A stretch of DNA of 64,000 bases from Streptomyces sp. NBC_00464 (GTDB taxonomy: Bacteria > Actinomycetota > Actinomycetes > Streptomycetales > Streptomycetaceae). How positions within the stretch are numbered: the stretch's first letter is position 1; each line of letters starts with the position of its first letter. A model generated the notes under the pieces. It saw only the letters and a list, made by a program, of their open reading frames with translations, ran no database searches and was not told the origin of the DNA. The stretch lies in contig NZ_CP107899.1 of assembly GCF_036013915.1 (NCBI RefSeq), positions 8,212,001 through 8,276,000 of the forward strand, in the 5' to 3' direction. Shown piece by piece: positions 47,395 to 55,434 of the stretch. The position numbers and the translations under genes are program-made.

Positions 47395-47665
47395 GAGTCC
47401 GGACTGTAGTGATCGTCGAGCCCGGTCCGGCCGGTGTTCTGCCGCTGGCAGAACAGCGCGGGGGCTCCTCCGAAATACGGCGAGGGCTCACAAGAACGTC
47501 ACAAACCCCGTCCGGCGGTGGCGGTATCGGACCACCTGCCCGGGCCACGGTGTTGGAGGCGCTGCCTTGTCCTGCCTGCTCGGGTACTCAGACACTCACG
47601 GACCGCAGTCGGACCGACCCGACAGACCTCAAGCAGCCCGGGTCCGGCGCCACCGGCCCTGACCT

Positions 47666-47702
47666 GGTCATTCCTCTGGACTTTGGGGTCAGAGGAATGA
47701 CC
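47666..47702. repeat. 13-bp perfect inverted repeat upstream of the kinase gene
   Basis: GGTCATTCCTCTG and CAGAGGAATGACC flank an 11-nt loop, GACTTTGGGGT, and end 59 nt before the next start codon. It may be a terminator read from the left or a leader/operator element. The remainder of 47395-47761 shows no gene. Confidence 0.7.
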
Positions 47703-47761
47703 GCGAGATGTTCCGGAGAGCGAGAACCGCTCAGCCCGTCGCCTCGGTAGTGTGACTTCGC

Positions 47762-48652
47762 ATGACCGACACCGAGATCACCGCAGACCTCGTCCGCGAC
47801 CTGCTGCAGGAGCAACATCCAGACCTTGCCGGGCTGGCCATCCGCGAGGTGGCGGGCGGCTGGGGCAACCAAATGTGGCGCCTCGGGGACGAGTTGGCCG
47901 TACGCATGCAGCGCATGGACACCACCCCGGACCACCAGCTCAAGGAGCGGCGGTGGCTCCCCGTGCTGGCCCCGCGCCTGCCGCTCCCGGTGCCGACCCC
48001 GGTGCGGTTCGGTGAACCGTCGGAGCGCTTTCCCAAGCACTGGACCGTGATGACGTGGGTTCCCGGCGAGCCCCTGGACCACGGCTCGATCAGCCGCGGC
48101 AACCACGCGGCCGACACACTCGCGGGCTTCCTCCGGGCGCTCCACGTGGAGGCGCCCGCCGAGGCCCCGATCGACACGGTCCGCGGTGCCCATCCCCGGA
48201 ACTGCACAGACAGCTTCGAGATCTTCTTCCAGGCCGTTGCCCCCGCCGACATCGCTGCCGACATCCGGGCCGTCTGGGACGACGCCGTTGCGGCCCACGC
48301 GTGGGAGGGCCCGCCGGTGTGGGTGCACGGCGACCTCCATCCCGCGAACGTCGTCGTCTCGGACGGAACGCTCTCGGGCATCGTCGACTTCGGCGACATG
48401 TTCGCCGGCGATCCGGCGTGGGACCTCGCCGCCGCATGGGTGCTGCTTCCCGCGGGCACGGCCTCACGGTTCTTCGACGCATACGCGCATGCAGACGAGG
48501 CGACGATCCGGCGCGCCCGCGGGCTGGCTGCCATGAAGAGCCTTTTCCTGATGCTCATGGGACAGAACGGAGACCGGGGTCTTCCCGGCGGAAAGCCGCA
48601 CTGGGGACCCCCGGGGCGGGCGGCACTTGATCGTGTTCTCAAGGGCGTTTGA
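47762..48652 (+). CDS. Aminoglycoside-phosphotransferase-family kinase (APH)
   Basis: A 296-residue small-molecule kinase of the APH/choline-kinase fold. It has the catalytic loop HGDLHPANVV (near residue 190) and the metal-binding DFGD (near 209), plus an N-lobe pattern GGWGNQMWRLGDELAVRMQR. Many Streptomyces proteins of this family are not resistance enzymes and phosphorylate unknown metabolites or antibiotics such as macrolides. The substrate cannot be read from the sequence. The gene stands alone behind a strong hairpin. Confidence 0.8.
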   Translation: MTDTEITADLVRDLLQEQHPDLAGLAIREVAGGWGNQMWRLGDELAVRMQRMDTTPDHQLKERRWLPVLAPRLPLPVPTPVRFGEPSERFPKHWTVMTWVPGEPLDHGSISRGNHAADTLAGFLRALHVEAPAEAPIDTVRGAHPRNCTDSFEIFFQAVAPADIAADIRAVWDDAVAAHAWEGPPVWVHGDLHPANVVVSDGTLSGIVDFGDMFAGDPAWDLAAAWVLLPAGTASRFFDAYAHADEATIRRARGLAAMKSLFLMLMGQNGDRGLPGGKPHWGPPGRAALDRVLKGV

Positions 48653-48881
48653 CCCACACTCCTTCGAAATGTTCCCGATCTTGAGTGAGGCCATGCGGCA
48701 GCCCATCTCCGTGGTTGTGCCGATCACGATGAGTGGCGGCGATTCCAAGGGCCACGGCCGTACGCTGCCCGTGGCTCCGATCGAGTGGGTGGAGCTTCTC
48801 CTCGGCTCCAGTCACGCTGCCCTCCCTTTCCCCAGGCGGCCTGACCTCGACATGTCAGTGGGCTCTGACAGCATCACGGGC

Positions 48882-49439
48882 ATGACCGACCTTGACGACC
48901 TCTTGCAACGCATTGCCACCCGGGCCGCATCGGACAACAAGGACCTGCCCGATCCTGTCGACGATGCCCGGATCGCGGAGGCCGAGAGGCAACTGGGCAT
49001 TACGCTGCATCCCCTGCTCGCGCGCCTGTATCGCGAGGTCGCTGACGGTGGCTTCGGCCCTGACTATCGACTGTTGCCACTGCTTGGTCCGGGCTCCAGC
49101 GTCGTCGGCGAATACCTGACGCGACGTGAGGCGTCCGTCGGAGCGGAGCACCCGGAATGGCCCGAGGGCGTCGTACCGATCCTGACCTGGGGCTGTGCCA
49201 TGGACGCAGGCGTTGATTGTCTCAGTGAAGACGGTCAGGTCCTGCTCTTCGAGCCGAACCCGTACAGGGGCGGATCGTGGGAGCGGTGTTGGTTCCTCGA
49301 CTCTCCCGGCCTCGAAGCGTGGCTGGAGACATGGCTCGCGGGGACGGGCTGGTTCGAGGAAGGCGCCTACGACAGGGGCGACCTGGTCGAGCCTCAGCCA
49401 TGGGACCAGGCCGCGAGCCGACTGTACTCCGGTGCATAA
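48882..49439 (+). CDS. SMI1/KNR4 (SUKH) family protein
   Basis: A 185-residue soluble protein. The start at 48882 gives DLDDLLQRIATRA, followed by the family pattern RIAEAERQLGITLHPLLARLYREVADGGFGP in segments, LLPLLG, and a W-rich C terminus (WERCWFLDSPGLEAWLETWL). SUKH proteins often act as immunity partners of polymorphic toxins, but no toxin gene is adjacent and many are orphans. Upstream ATGs in the same frame exist and the ribosome site is weak, so the start is uncertain. The 229 nt before it hold nothing recognisable. Confidence 0.72.
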   Translation: MTDLDDLLQRIATRAASDNKDLPDPVDDARIAEAERQLGITLHPLLARLYREVADGGFGPDYRLLPLLGPGSSVVGEYLTRREASVGAEHPEWPEGVVPILTWGCAMDAGVDCLSEDGQVLLFEPNPYRGGSWERCWFLDSPGLEAWLETWLAGTGWFEEGAYDRGDLVEPQPWDQAASRLYSGA

Positions 49440-49634
49440 CTGAACACCGACGCCCCGTCCCGTTGGCGCGGACGCCGTCATCCCGGGCATTCTCACGGCA
49501 CCCTTCGGAGCGTCGGCATCGAGAGGGCGGCCGGCGCGCGGACGGCGCATCCGGTGATCTGCGGAAGTTCGCCTTCCGCTCCGGCCGGGCCCGCACGGGC
49601 ACTGGGGCGGCACCCGTGCGTGTGCGCTGCTGGA

Positions 49635-50168
49635 TCAGCTCGGAGACAGGAACACGACGATGTCTGTCTCATTGCCCGGAATGGGTTCGGGCTCCTGCCA
49701 TTCGATGCGGCGGTAGAACTCAAGCGTGTCGTGCGCCTGGTTCCAGGCCAGCAGCCACGCCCGGCCGCTCGGTGCGGCGTCGGTCAGGGCGGACAGCAGC
49801 CGACGTCCAAGTTCGGTGCCGCGGGCCTGCGACCGTACTCCCAGCTCGTCGATCTCGAAGGCGCCTACCAGAAGCTCGTTCACCCGGTCGGTGCCGAGCC
49901 GCCTGGTCACCTTTCCGTAGGCGCGGTCGGTACGGAATGGAGCCGGAGTGGCCCACCCCGTGACGAAGCCCTCCACCTCACCGTTTTCCGACAGGGCCAG
50001 GAGCGCGCGGAAGCCCGGTCGTTGCGCGTCCGTCTCCAGCCGTTCCCTGAACGCTGCCCGGGTCGTCTCGGCGTCCCGGTGCTCCCAGGGCGGGGCGGTG
50101 AAGATCTCGACGTATGCCTCGGTGAGCTCGTCGGCGAAAGCAAGGATGTCCAGCCCGAAGTACCGCAT
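49635..50168 (-). CDS. GNAT-family N-acetyltransferase
   Basis: A 177-residue acetyl-CoA-dependent acetyltransferase. It shows the acetyl-CoA loop (VRSQARGTELGRRLLSAL, about residues 110-130) between the usual strands (FEIDELGV and AWLLAWNQA), and the C-terminal FYRRIEW pattern typical of the fold. The ATG at 50168 is chosen because the preceding frame is unlike the family; no strong ribosome site is seen. The substrate is unknown and there is no operon partner. Confidence 0.75.
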   Translation of the reverse strand: MRYFGLDILAFADELTEAYVEIFTAPPWEHRDAETTRAAFRERLETDAQRPGFRALLALSENGEVEGFVTGWATPAPFRTDRAYGKVTRRLGTDRVNELLVGAFEIDELGVRSQARGTELGRRLLSALTDAAPSGRAWLLAWNQAHDTLEFYRRIEWQEPEPIPGNETDIVVFLSPS

Positions 50169-50417
50169 GGCGAGACAACCTACCCGCCAGTCCTGTTGGC
50201 TCCCCACCCGGTGGGCGTCGTGGCCGGCGATGAGAGGATCGCTACTGGCCTGCACGCTGTCGGCGATACCGAAGCGTATGCGTGGCGCATCACTGACACT
50301 GACGTCCCCGCCTCGGGCATTCCTGGCGCTCTTTGCAGGGCGGTGCCCATGCCGGCAACGGGACGGGAATCATCCGACGGGCGCGAGGTTGTGATGGGGA
50401 TCTGTCGGGGCAGGGCT

Positions 50418-50675
50418 TCAGGAAGGATCTCGGTCAGAGGACTGCTGGCGGCCGCACTCCACCTCGATCCCGTTGCTCTCGATGATCGCGTAGTCGACGA
50501 CAACCTTGTCGGGGTCGCCGCCCTCGAAGATCGACACGACCAGGTAGTTCGTGGTGGCAATCACCGTGAACTGGGGGATCCGAGGTACCTCCGCCGGGCA
50601 CGACGGTGAAGACGGCACCAGGCTTCAACCAGAAGTCCTCGCCGTACGGTTCGATGAAGACCGGCGGTACGGACG
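50418..50675 (-). pseudogene. Frameshifted hypothetical protein
   Basis: Two minus-strand frames join into one protein-like sequence: PPVFIEPYGEDFWLKPGAVF in one frame, then after about GTCGTGCCC a second frame reads QFTVIATTNYLVVSIFEG and VVVDYAIIESNGIEVECG to a TGA at 50418. It resembles the small cytosolic proteins with EPWGEEYWLKPGE motifs common in Streptomyces. The frameshift (real or a sequencing error) and the missing 5' end, which runs into a transposase remnant, mark it as broken. The interval 50169-50417 holds no supported gene. Confidence 0.45.
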
Positions 50676-50911
50676 GACGGCGAGCCGATCGGCCCCGCAC
50701 TCGGGTCGACGCCGCGGCCGTCGGCTCCGTGGACCTGGCCGCGTAGGGCGTGGTGAAGGCACTCGGCCGAGCCGTCGTCATGCCATCGCGTGAGGTACCA
50801 GTACACCGTCTGTCAAAACAGGAAGTCCGGCGGCAACTGCCGCCGGACACACCCAGTCCGCACCACATCGAAGATGGCATCCACGATCCGCCGCCCGGAA
50901 GGCTTCTGGCC
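50661..50911 (-). pseudogene. Remnant of an IS5/IS402-type transposase
   Basis: The minus strand reads GQKPSGRRIVDAIFDVVRTG, then RRQLPPDFLF, an in-frame TGA, then QTVYWYLTRWHDDG, CLHHALRGQVHGADGR and SAGPIGSPSVRTA. This is the N-terminal part of IS5-family (DUF4096-type) transposases, including the conserved RxLPxDFPPWxTVYxYFxxW block and the PSAGxIDSQSV block that ends just before the catalytic core. The DDE catalytic region is absent and a stop interrupts it, so it is dead. The sequence from 50912 to 51015 shows nothing clear. Confidence 0.7.
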
Positions 50912-51015
50912 GGACGGCCCGGAGGCGGCTGCGCGTGCCGGGTCCCCCGGGGGAGTGCGGGAGGCGGTCCCAACTCGATCGAGATGTCCGTATTTTCATC
51001 ATGTGCAACCGGGGG

Positions 51016-51044
51016 TTGACCGTTCCGGCAAGTGGCTCTAAGTT
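51016..51044 (+). promoter_or_regulatory. Likely promoter of the oligosaccharide importer operon
   Basis: TTGACC (51016-51021) and TAAGTT (51039-51044) are spaced by 17 nt, close to the vegetative consensus. The predicted start of transcription near 51051 lies just before the palindromic operator. Confidence 0.5.
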
Positions 51045-51068
51045 TCTCGCAGCCCACTGGTACATCGA

Positions 51069-51084
51069 TTAACCACATGGTTAA
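51069..51084. promoter_or_regulatory. LacI-type operator
   Basis: TTAACCACATGGTTAA has perfect 7-bp arms around a 2-bp centre, 25 nt before the binding-protein start and downstream of the predicted promoter. This placement fits roadblock repression, probably by the LacI-family protein encoded at 54201-55295 in the same operon. Confidence 0.6.
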
Positions 51085-51108
51085 CGTCCTGGTTGGAGAC
51101 ATCCCGCT

Positions 51109-52392
51109 GTGCGCTCATCCCTGAGCCGGCGCGGTTTCCTCGCAGCAGGCTCCGGCCTTGCCGCCGCTACCGCTCTGTCCGGCTGCTCCACACTCGCCTC
51201 GGCCGATTCCGACCCCGGCACCCTGCTCGTGCACACCCAGCTCGGCACCACCGCGCCCGGTTCTCCCACCTACAAGGCCGTCGTCAAGACGTTCCACGAG
51301 GAGAATCCGGATATCCGGATCAAGAACCTCGTCAACGGGGACGACCTTCCCCAGGTGTACGAGACCTCCCGACTGGCTCGCAAGGAGCCGGACGTGGTCA
51401 TGGTCAACCTCTACGACAAGACTCTGGCCTGGACCGATGTCGGGGCCACCGTCGACGTGAAGGGCTATCTCGACGACTGGGGGCTCCGCGAGCGCGTGCT
51501 GCCCGCCGCCATCGAGGAATGGACCGACGCCAAGGGCAGACTCCGTGCTTTCCCGTACTTCGCCACCAACTGGCCCGTCGCCTTCAACACCGCCCTGCTC
51601 GGGCGGGCCGGTGTCGACTCCGTACCCACCACCGGCGACCAGCTGATCGGGGCCGCACGCAAACTGCGCGCCAAGGGCATCGCCCCGGTCACCGTCGGAG
51701 GGAACGACTGGACCGGCCAGAAGCTGCTTGCCCAGATCATCCAGACCTTCCTCACGCCCGACGAGGCGAGGAAGGTCTACACGAGCGGCGACTTCAGCGG
51801 CAGCAGGGGAGCCCGCGAAGGCATCGACTACTTCGTCCAGCTGCGCGACGCCGGCGTCTTCGCCGACAAGGCGCAGGGGCTGACCTCCGACATCATGACC
51901 ACGCAGTACAACACCGAGGCGGCGGCCATCCAGTCCGCGATGTCCTCCGCGCTGGCGAAGGTCGCACCGAAGGCGGCCGGACACACGGAGATCGGTGGCT
52001 GGCCCCTGGCCCCCGGCGCCTCGCACAGTAAGCCGACCATCCTCCGCTCACACACCCTGATCGGATTCTGGATCAGCCCCAACGGCGTCAAGAAGCTGTC
52101 CTCGGTCGAGAAGTTCCTGCGCTTCATGTACCGCCCCGAGACGGTCTCGCGCTTCATCACCGAGAGCGGCCGGGACATGGCGCTCGTCACCGACACCGTC
52201 AGCAAGGACTTCCCGCTGGTGGCCAAGGCCCAGCAGCTCGGCGACGGGGTCGGCCAGGTCCTCCTGCCCGACCTGTACGTCCCCCCGACGGCCACCCAGC
52301 CGCTGATCACGGCGACCAGCACCGCCTTCACCCGGGGAACGAGCGCGGCCGCCGTGCGCTCCGCCCTCGAATCCGCCTACCGCACGGCCTGA
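51109..52392 (+). CDS. Oligosaccharide ABC transporter substrate-binding lipoprotein (CUT1)
   Basis: A 427-residue solute-binding protein of the maltose/oligosaccharide type, with a combined twin-arginine and lipoprotein signal (SRRGFLAAGS, then lipobox ALSGC). The GTG at 51109 has GGAG 11 nt upstream. The mature protein shows the usual CUT1 flow: FHEENPDIRIK, EPDVVMVNLYD, FPYFATNWPVAFNTALL and a later PGASHSKP segment. It is the first gene of an importer, regulator and glycosidase operon. The downstream GH5-like and GH3 enzymes suggest a beta-linked plant oligosaccharide as ligand. Confidence 0.88.
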   Translation: MRSSLSRRGFLAAGSGLAAATALSGCSTLASADSDPGTLLVHTQLGTTAPGSPTYKAVVKTFHEENPDIRIKNLVNGDDLPQVYETSRLARKEPDVVMVNLYDKTLAWTDVGATVDVKGYLDDWGLRERVLPAAIEEWTDAKGRLRAFPYFATNWPVAFNTALLGRAGVDSVPTTGDQLIGAARKLRAKGIAPVTVGGNDWTGQKLLAQIIQTFLTPDEARKVYTSGDFSGSRGAREGIDYFVQLRDAGVFADKAQGLTSDIMTTQYNTEAAAIQSAMSSALAKVAPKAAGHTEIGGWPLAPGASHSKPTILRSHTLIGFWISPNGVKKLSSVEKFLRFMYRPETVSRFITESGRDMALVTDTVSKDFPLVAKAQQLGDGVGQVLLPDLYVPPTATQPLITATSTAFTRGTSAAAVRSALESAYRTA

Positions 52393-52424
52393 TCCGCGCG
52401 CCCGAGCCCTCTGCGAGTCCCTTC

Positions 52425-53363
52425 ATGACGTTGCTCTCGTCCGCCCCGGACAGCACGGCCCGCCGGTCGGCCCCGCCCCCGCCGCCTCCCGCCCGGCCCG
52501 CCCGCCGAAAGCAGGCCGGGGTCGTCCTCGCCGTGCCGGCGCTGGTCTGGTATCTCGTCTTCATGGTCGGCCCCCTGGTCGCCATCTTCGTCATCGCCGC
52601 CCTGCACTGGCCGGGCATGCTCCAGCCGGTCTCCTTCGCCGGCCTCGACAACGTCCGAACGGTCCTGGACGACCCGGTCTTCTGGGACTCGGTGGGCAAC
52701 ACCGCAACCCAGCTGGTCGTCGCCCTGCCCGTGATGATCGTGTGCGCGTACATGCTCGGGTACTACGTCGCACAGAAGCCGCCGGGTCATCGCACCCTGC
52801 GCTACCTGCTCTTCATCCCCGGCCTGATCTCCACCCCGGCCAAGGCGATGGTCTTCTACGCGGTCCTCTCGCCGGACGGAATGCTCAACGGCGCACTGGA
52901 CAAGGTCGGTCTGGGCTCGCTCACCGACGCCTGGCTCGCCTCTCCGTCCACCGCCCTGTACTGCCTCATCGTCCTCGACGTGTGGAGCGGCATCGGCTTC
53001 ACCGCCGTGCTCTTTGCCGCCCGGCTCGGCAGTGTGCCGGACGAGATAGGGGAGGCCGCCCAGCTCGACGGCGCCGGCCACTGGCGCGCCATGTGGCGCA
53101 TCCACTTCCCCGTCATCCGCGACTTCGTCGGCGTCGTGACCATGCTCCAGTTCCTGTGGACGCTGTTCGGCTCCGCACAGAACGTACTGCTGCTCACGCA
53201 GGGCGGCCCCGGAAGCTCCTCGACAACGTTGTCCTTCCTCGTCTACCAGAAGGCGTTCATCGCGGCCGACCTCGGCTACAGCCAGACCGTCGGCGTGGTC
53301 CTGTTCCTGGCCGGTCTGGCCGGGCTGCTGACGATCCGTCGCGTCTTCCGCCAGAACTACTGA
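52425..53363 (+). CDS. Sugar ABC transporter permease (MalF/UgpA type)
   Basis: A 312-residue CUT1 permease. A proline-rich cytoplasmic N-terminal tail of about 30 residues precedes the first helix (GVVLAVPALVWYLVFMVGPL). The cytoplasmic EAA loop reads EIGEAAQLDGAGHWRAMWRI, as expected. The gene lies 32 nt after the binding-protein gene. No ATPase is encoded in this operon; Streptomyces CUT1 importers usually share the multipurpose MsiK ATPase encoded elsewhere. Confidence 0.9.
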   Translation: MTLLSSAPDSTARRSAPPPPPPARPARRKQAGVVLAVPALVWYLVFMVGPLVAIFVIAALHWPGMLQPVSFAGLDNVRTVLDDPVFWDSVGNTATQLVVALPVMIVCAYMLGYYVAQKPPGHRTLRYLLFIPGLISTPAKAMVFYAVLSPDGMLNGALDKVGLGSLTDAWLASPSTALYCLIVLDVWSGIGFTAVLFAARLGSVPDEIGEAAQLDGAGHWRAMWRIHFPVIRDFVGVVTMLQFLWTLFGSAQNVLLLTQGGPGSSSTTLSFLVYQKAFIAADLGYSQTVGVVLFLAGLAGLLTIRRVFRQNY

Positions 53364-53376
53364 TCGGAGCGGTTCC

Positions 53377-54204
53377 ATGAAGTTCGGAAGGTCCTGGCTG
53401 CCGGCCCACATCCTGGCGTGGCTGTACGCGGCACTGCTGGTGGTGCCCCTCTACTACCTGCTGGTCTCGGCGTTCAAGACGAACGACCAGATCTTCGGGA
53501 GTCCGTTCTCCCTGCCCACCTCTTTCTCCCCGCACAACTTCGGGGAGGCGTTCTCCTCCGCGGATCTCGGGCCGGCCATCGTCAACTCGGTGCTCGTCAC
53601 CGCGCTCGCGCTGGTTCTCACCCTGGCCCTGGCCATTCCGGCGGCCTTCGCCATCGCCCGAACCGAGGGACGTCTCGGCGCCTTCGTGGAGCGGGTGTTC
53701 TCACTGGGGTTCCTGGTCCCCACGTTCGCCGCGCTCTTCCCCACGTTCCTGCTCGCCGCGGCGACCGGACTCTTCCATACCCGCGCCTTCATGGTCCTGT
53801 TCCTGCCGGCCACGGCGATGCCGCTGTCCGTCGTGATCCTCGTCCAGTTCATGCGGACGATCCCGCGCGAGATGGAGGAGGCGGCCCGGATGGACGGCGC
53901 GTCCACCTTCGCCGTCCTGCGGCACATCTACACCCCGATGTGCATGCCCGGGATCGCGACGATCCTCCTGCTGAACTTCCTGACGTTCTGGAACGAGTAC
54001 CTGTACTCCCTCGTCATCATCGGACCCGACCCCGAACAGCGCACCGTGCAGGTGGCGCTGCCCACCCTCAAGTCCCTGACCGGGACCGACTACGGCATCC
54101 TGACCGCGGGCACGGTCCTGACACTGGTCCCCGTCTGGGTGGTGTACACCGTGCTCCAGAAGCGCATGCAACAGGCACTCGTGAGCGGGGCGGTGAAGAT
54201 GTGA
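53377..54204 (+). CDS. Sugar ABC transporter permease (MalG/UgpE type)
   Basis: A 275-residue CUT1 permease partner. The EAA loop is EMEEAARMDGASTFAVLRHI, and the C-terminal helices include the conserved FLTFWNEYLYSLVII block. The gene starts 13 nt after the previous permease and its stop overlaps the LacI gene start (GTGA), so regulator and transporter are translationally coupled. Confidence 0.92.
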   Translation: MKFGRSWLPAHILAWLYAALLVVPLYYLLVSAFKTNDQIFGSPFSLPTSFSPHNFGEAFSSADLGPAIVNSVLVTALALVLTLALAIPAAFAIARTEGRLGAFVERVFSLGFLVPTFAALFPTFLLAAATGLFHTRAFMVLFLPATAMPLSVVILVQFMRTIPREMEEAARMDGASTFAVLRHIYTPMCMPGIATILLLNFLTFWNEYLYSLVIIGPDPEQRTVQVALPTLKSLTGTDYGILTAGTVLTLVPVWVVYTVLQKRMQQALVSGAVKM

Positions 54205-55295
54205 AGGAACGTCTCAAGGGGCGTACCCAGGAATCGGACGGCACGGCGGGAACCCCACCGGCCCAGGCCACCGGCCGGCCCACGATCAAGGCCGTGGCCG
54301 CGGCGGCGGGGGTCTCCACCGCCGCGGTCTCCCAGGCCGTCAACGGCACCGGACGGATCTCCGAGGCCACCCGCCGCCGGGTCCTGGACGCGGCCGCCGA
54401 ACTCGGCTGGTCGCCCAGCGCGTCCGCGTCGGCCCTGCGCAGGGCCCGTACCCGCACGATCGCGCTCGTCGTCAGGCGCCCGACGGACGTGCTCGGCGCC
54501 GACCCGCACTTCAGCGAGCTGATTACCGGCCTGGAGGGCGAACTCGCTCCCCGGGGCTACGGTCTCCTGCTCCACCTGGTCGCCGACATCGCCCAGGAGA
54601 ACGCGCTGTACGAACGGCTGGTCGCGGAGGGCCGCATCGACGGAGCCGTACTGACCGACGCGCGCGCGGACGACCCGCGCCCGCATCTCCTGCGGGAACT
54701 GGGCCTGCCCGCCGTCCTGCTGGGCGCGGCCGACTCCGAATCACCGGTGCCCGGCGTCGGCCTCGGGCAGCAGGACGCCGGTGTCCGCGAAGCCGTCGCC
54801 CACCTGCTGGAACTCGGCCACCAGCGCCTCGCGTACGTCGCGGGCCCGGCCGAACTGGTGCACACCCGGCTGCGTCGCGCCGCCTTCGAGGACGCGCTCG
54901 CCGCGACCGGGCTGAGCCCCGTGGCCGTCCGGCACACCGATTTCACCGAACAGGCGGCCGTCGCCGTGACCGAGGAACTGCTCGCCCTGCCCGACCGGCC
55001 GACCGCGCTGGTCTTCCCCAACGACTCCATGGCGGTCTGCGGCATCGGCACGGCCCAGCGCCGCGGGCTCCGGGTGCCGGAGGACGTGTCGGTGGTGGGG
55101 TACGACAACCTGCCGCTCGGCCGCTGGCTCCACCCCCGTCTGACCACCGTGGACCAGCAGGTGCAACGGGTCGGTGCGGCCGCCGCCCGCGCGCTGCTCC
55201 TCCAGTGCGGCGAGGACGTGCCACCGCCGGTCCTCGACGGACGCCCGAGCCTCGTCGTCCGGGAGTCGACCGGCCCGCTCCCCGCCAGGCCCTGA
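54201..55295 (+). CDS. LacI-family transcriptional regulator
   Basis: A 364-residue repressor. The DNA-binding headpiece (IKAVAAAAGVSTAAVSQAVN, about residues 30-50, followed by the hinge helix SASALRRA) is preceded by an unusual 29-residue polar extension. The effector domain is the periplasmic-binding type, ending in the conserved EDVSVVGYDNLPLGRWLHP and TTVDQQV blocks. The headpiece reads AVSQAVN where classical members have TVSRALN. It probably binds the palindrome at 51069-51084 and is relieved by the imported oligosaccharide. Confidence 0.92.
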   Translation: MKERLKGRTQESDGTAGTPPAQATGRPTIKAVAAAAGVSTAAVSQAVNGTGRISEATRRRVLDAAAELGWSPSASASALRRARTRTIALVVRRPTDVLGADPHFSELITGLEGELAPRGYGLLLHLVADIAQENALYERLVAEGRIDGAVLTDARADDPRPHLLRELGLPAVLLGAADSESPVPGVGLGQQDAGVREAVAHLLELGHQRLAYVAGPAELVHTRLRRAAFEDALAATGLSPVAVRHTDFTEQAAVAVTEELLALPDRPTALVFPNDSMAVCGIGTAQRRGLRVPEDVSVVGYDNLPLGRWLHPRLTTVDQQVQRVGAAAARALLLQCGEDVPPPVLDGRPSLVVRESTGPLPARP

Positions 55296-55434
55296 ACCAT
55301 GAGTTCCCCACCGCACACCACCCGAGGCCCGCCGCTCACGGCCCGCTCCGTCCCGCGGCTCCGGCCCGGCCCCACCGGCCGTACACCCGCCGCAACGATC
55401 CACCCCCGCACATCGAAGAGGTCAGGACCCGACC

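Noticed and set aside
47395..47761. tRNA or other structured RNA gene
   Set aside because: Only a single hairpin is visible; there is no cloverleaf or CCA-adjacent acceptor pattern.
49554..50609. Plus-strand open frame of 351 codons
   Set aside because: It is antisense to the GNAT gene and crosses the degraded region; a short protein-like patch near 50210-50310 is too small to assign.
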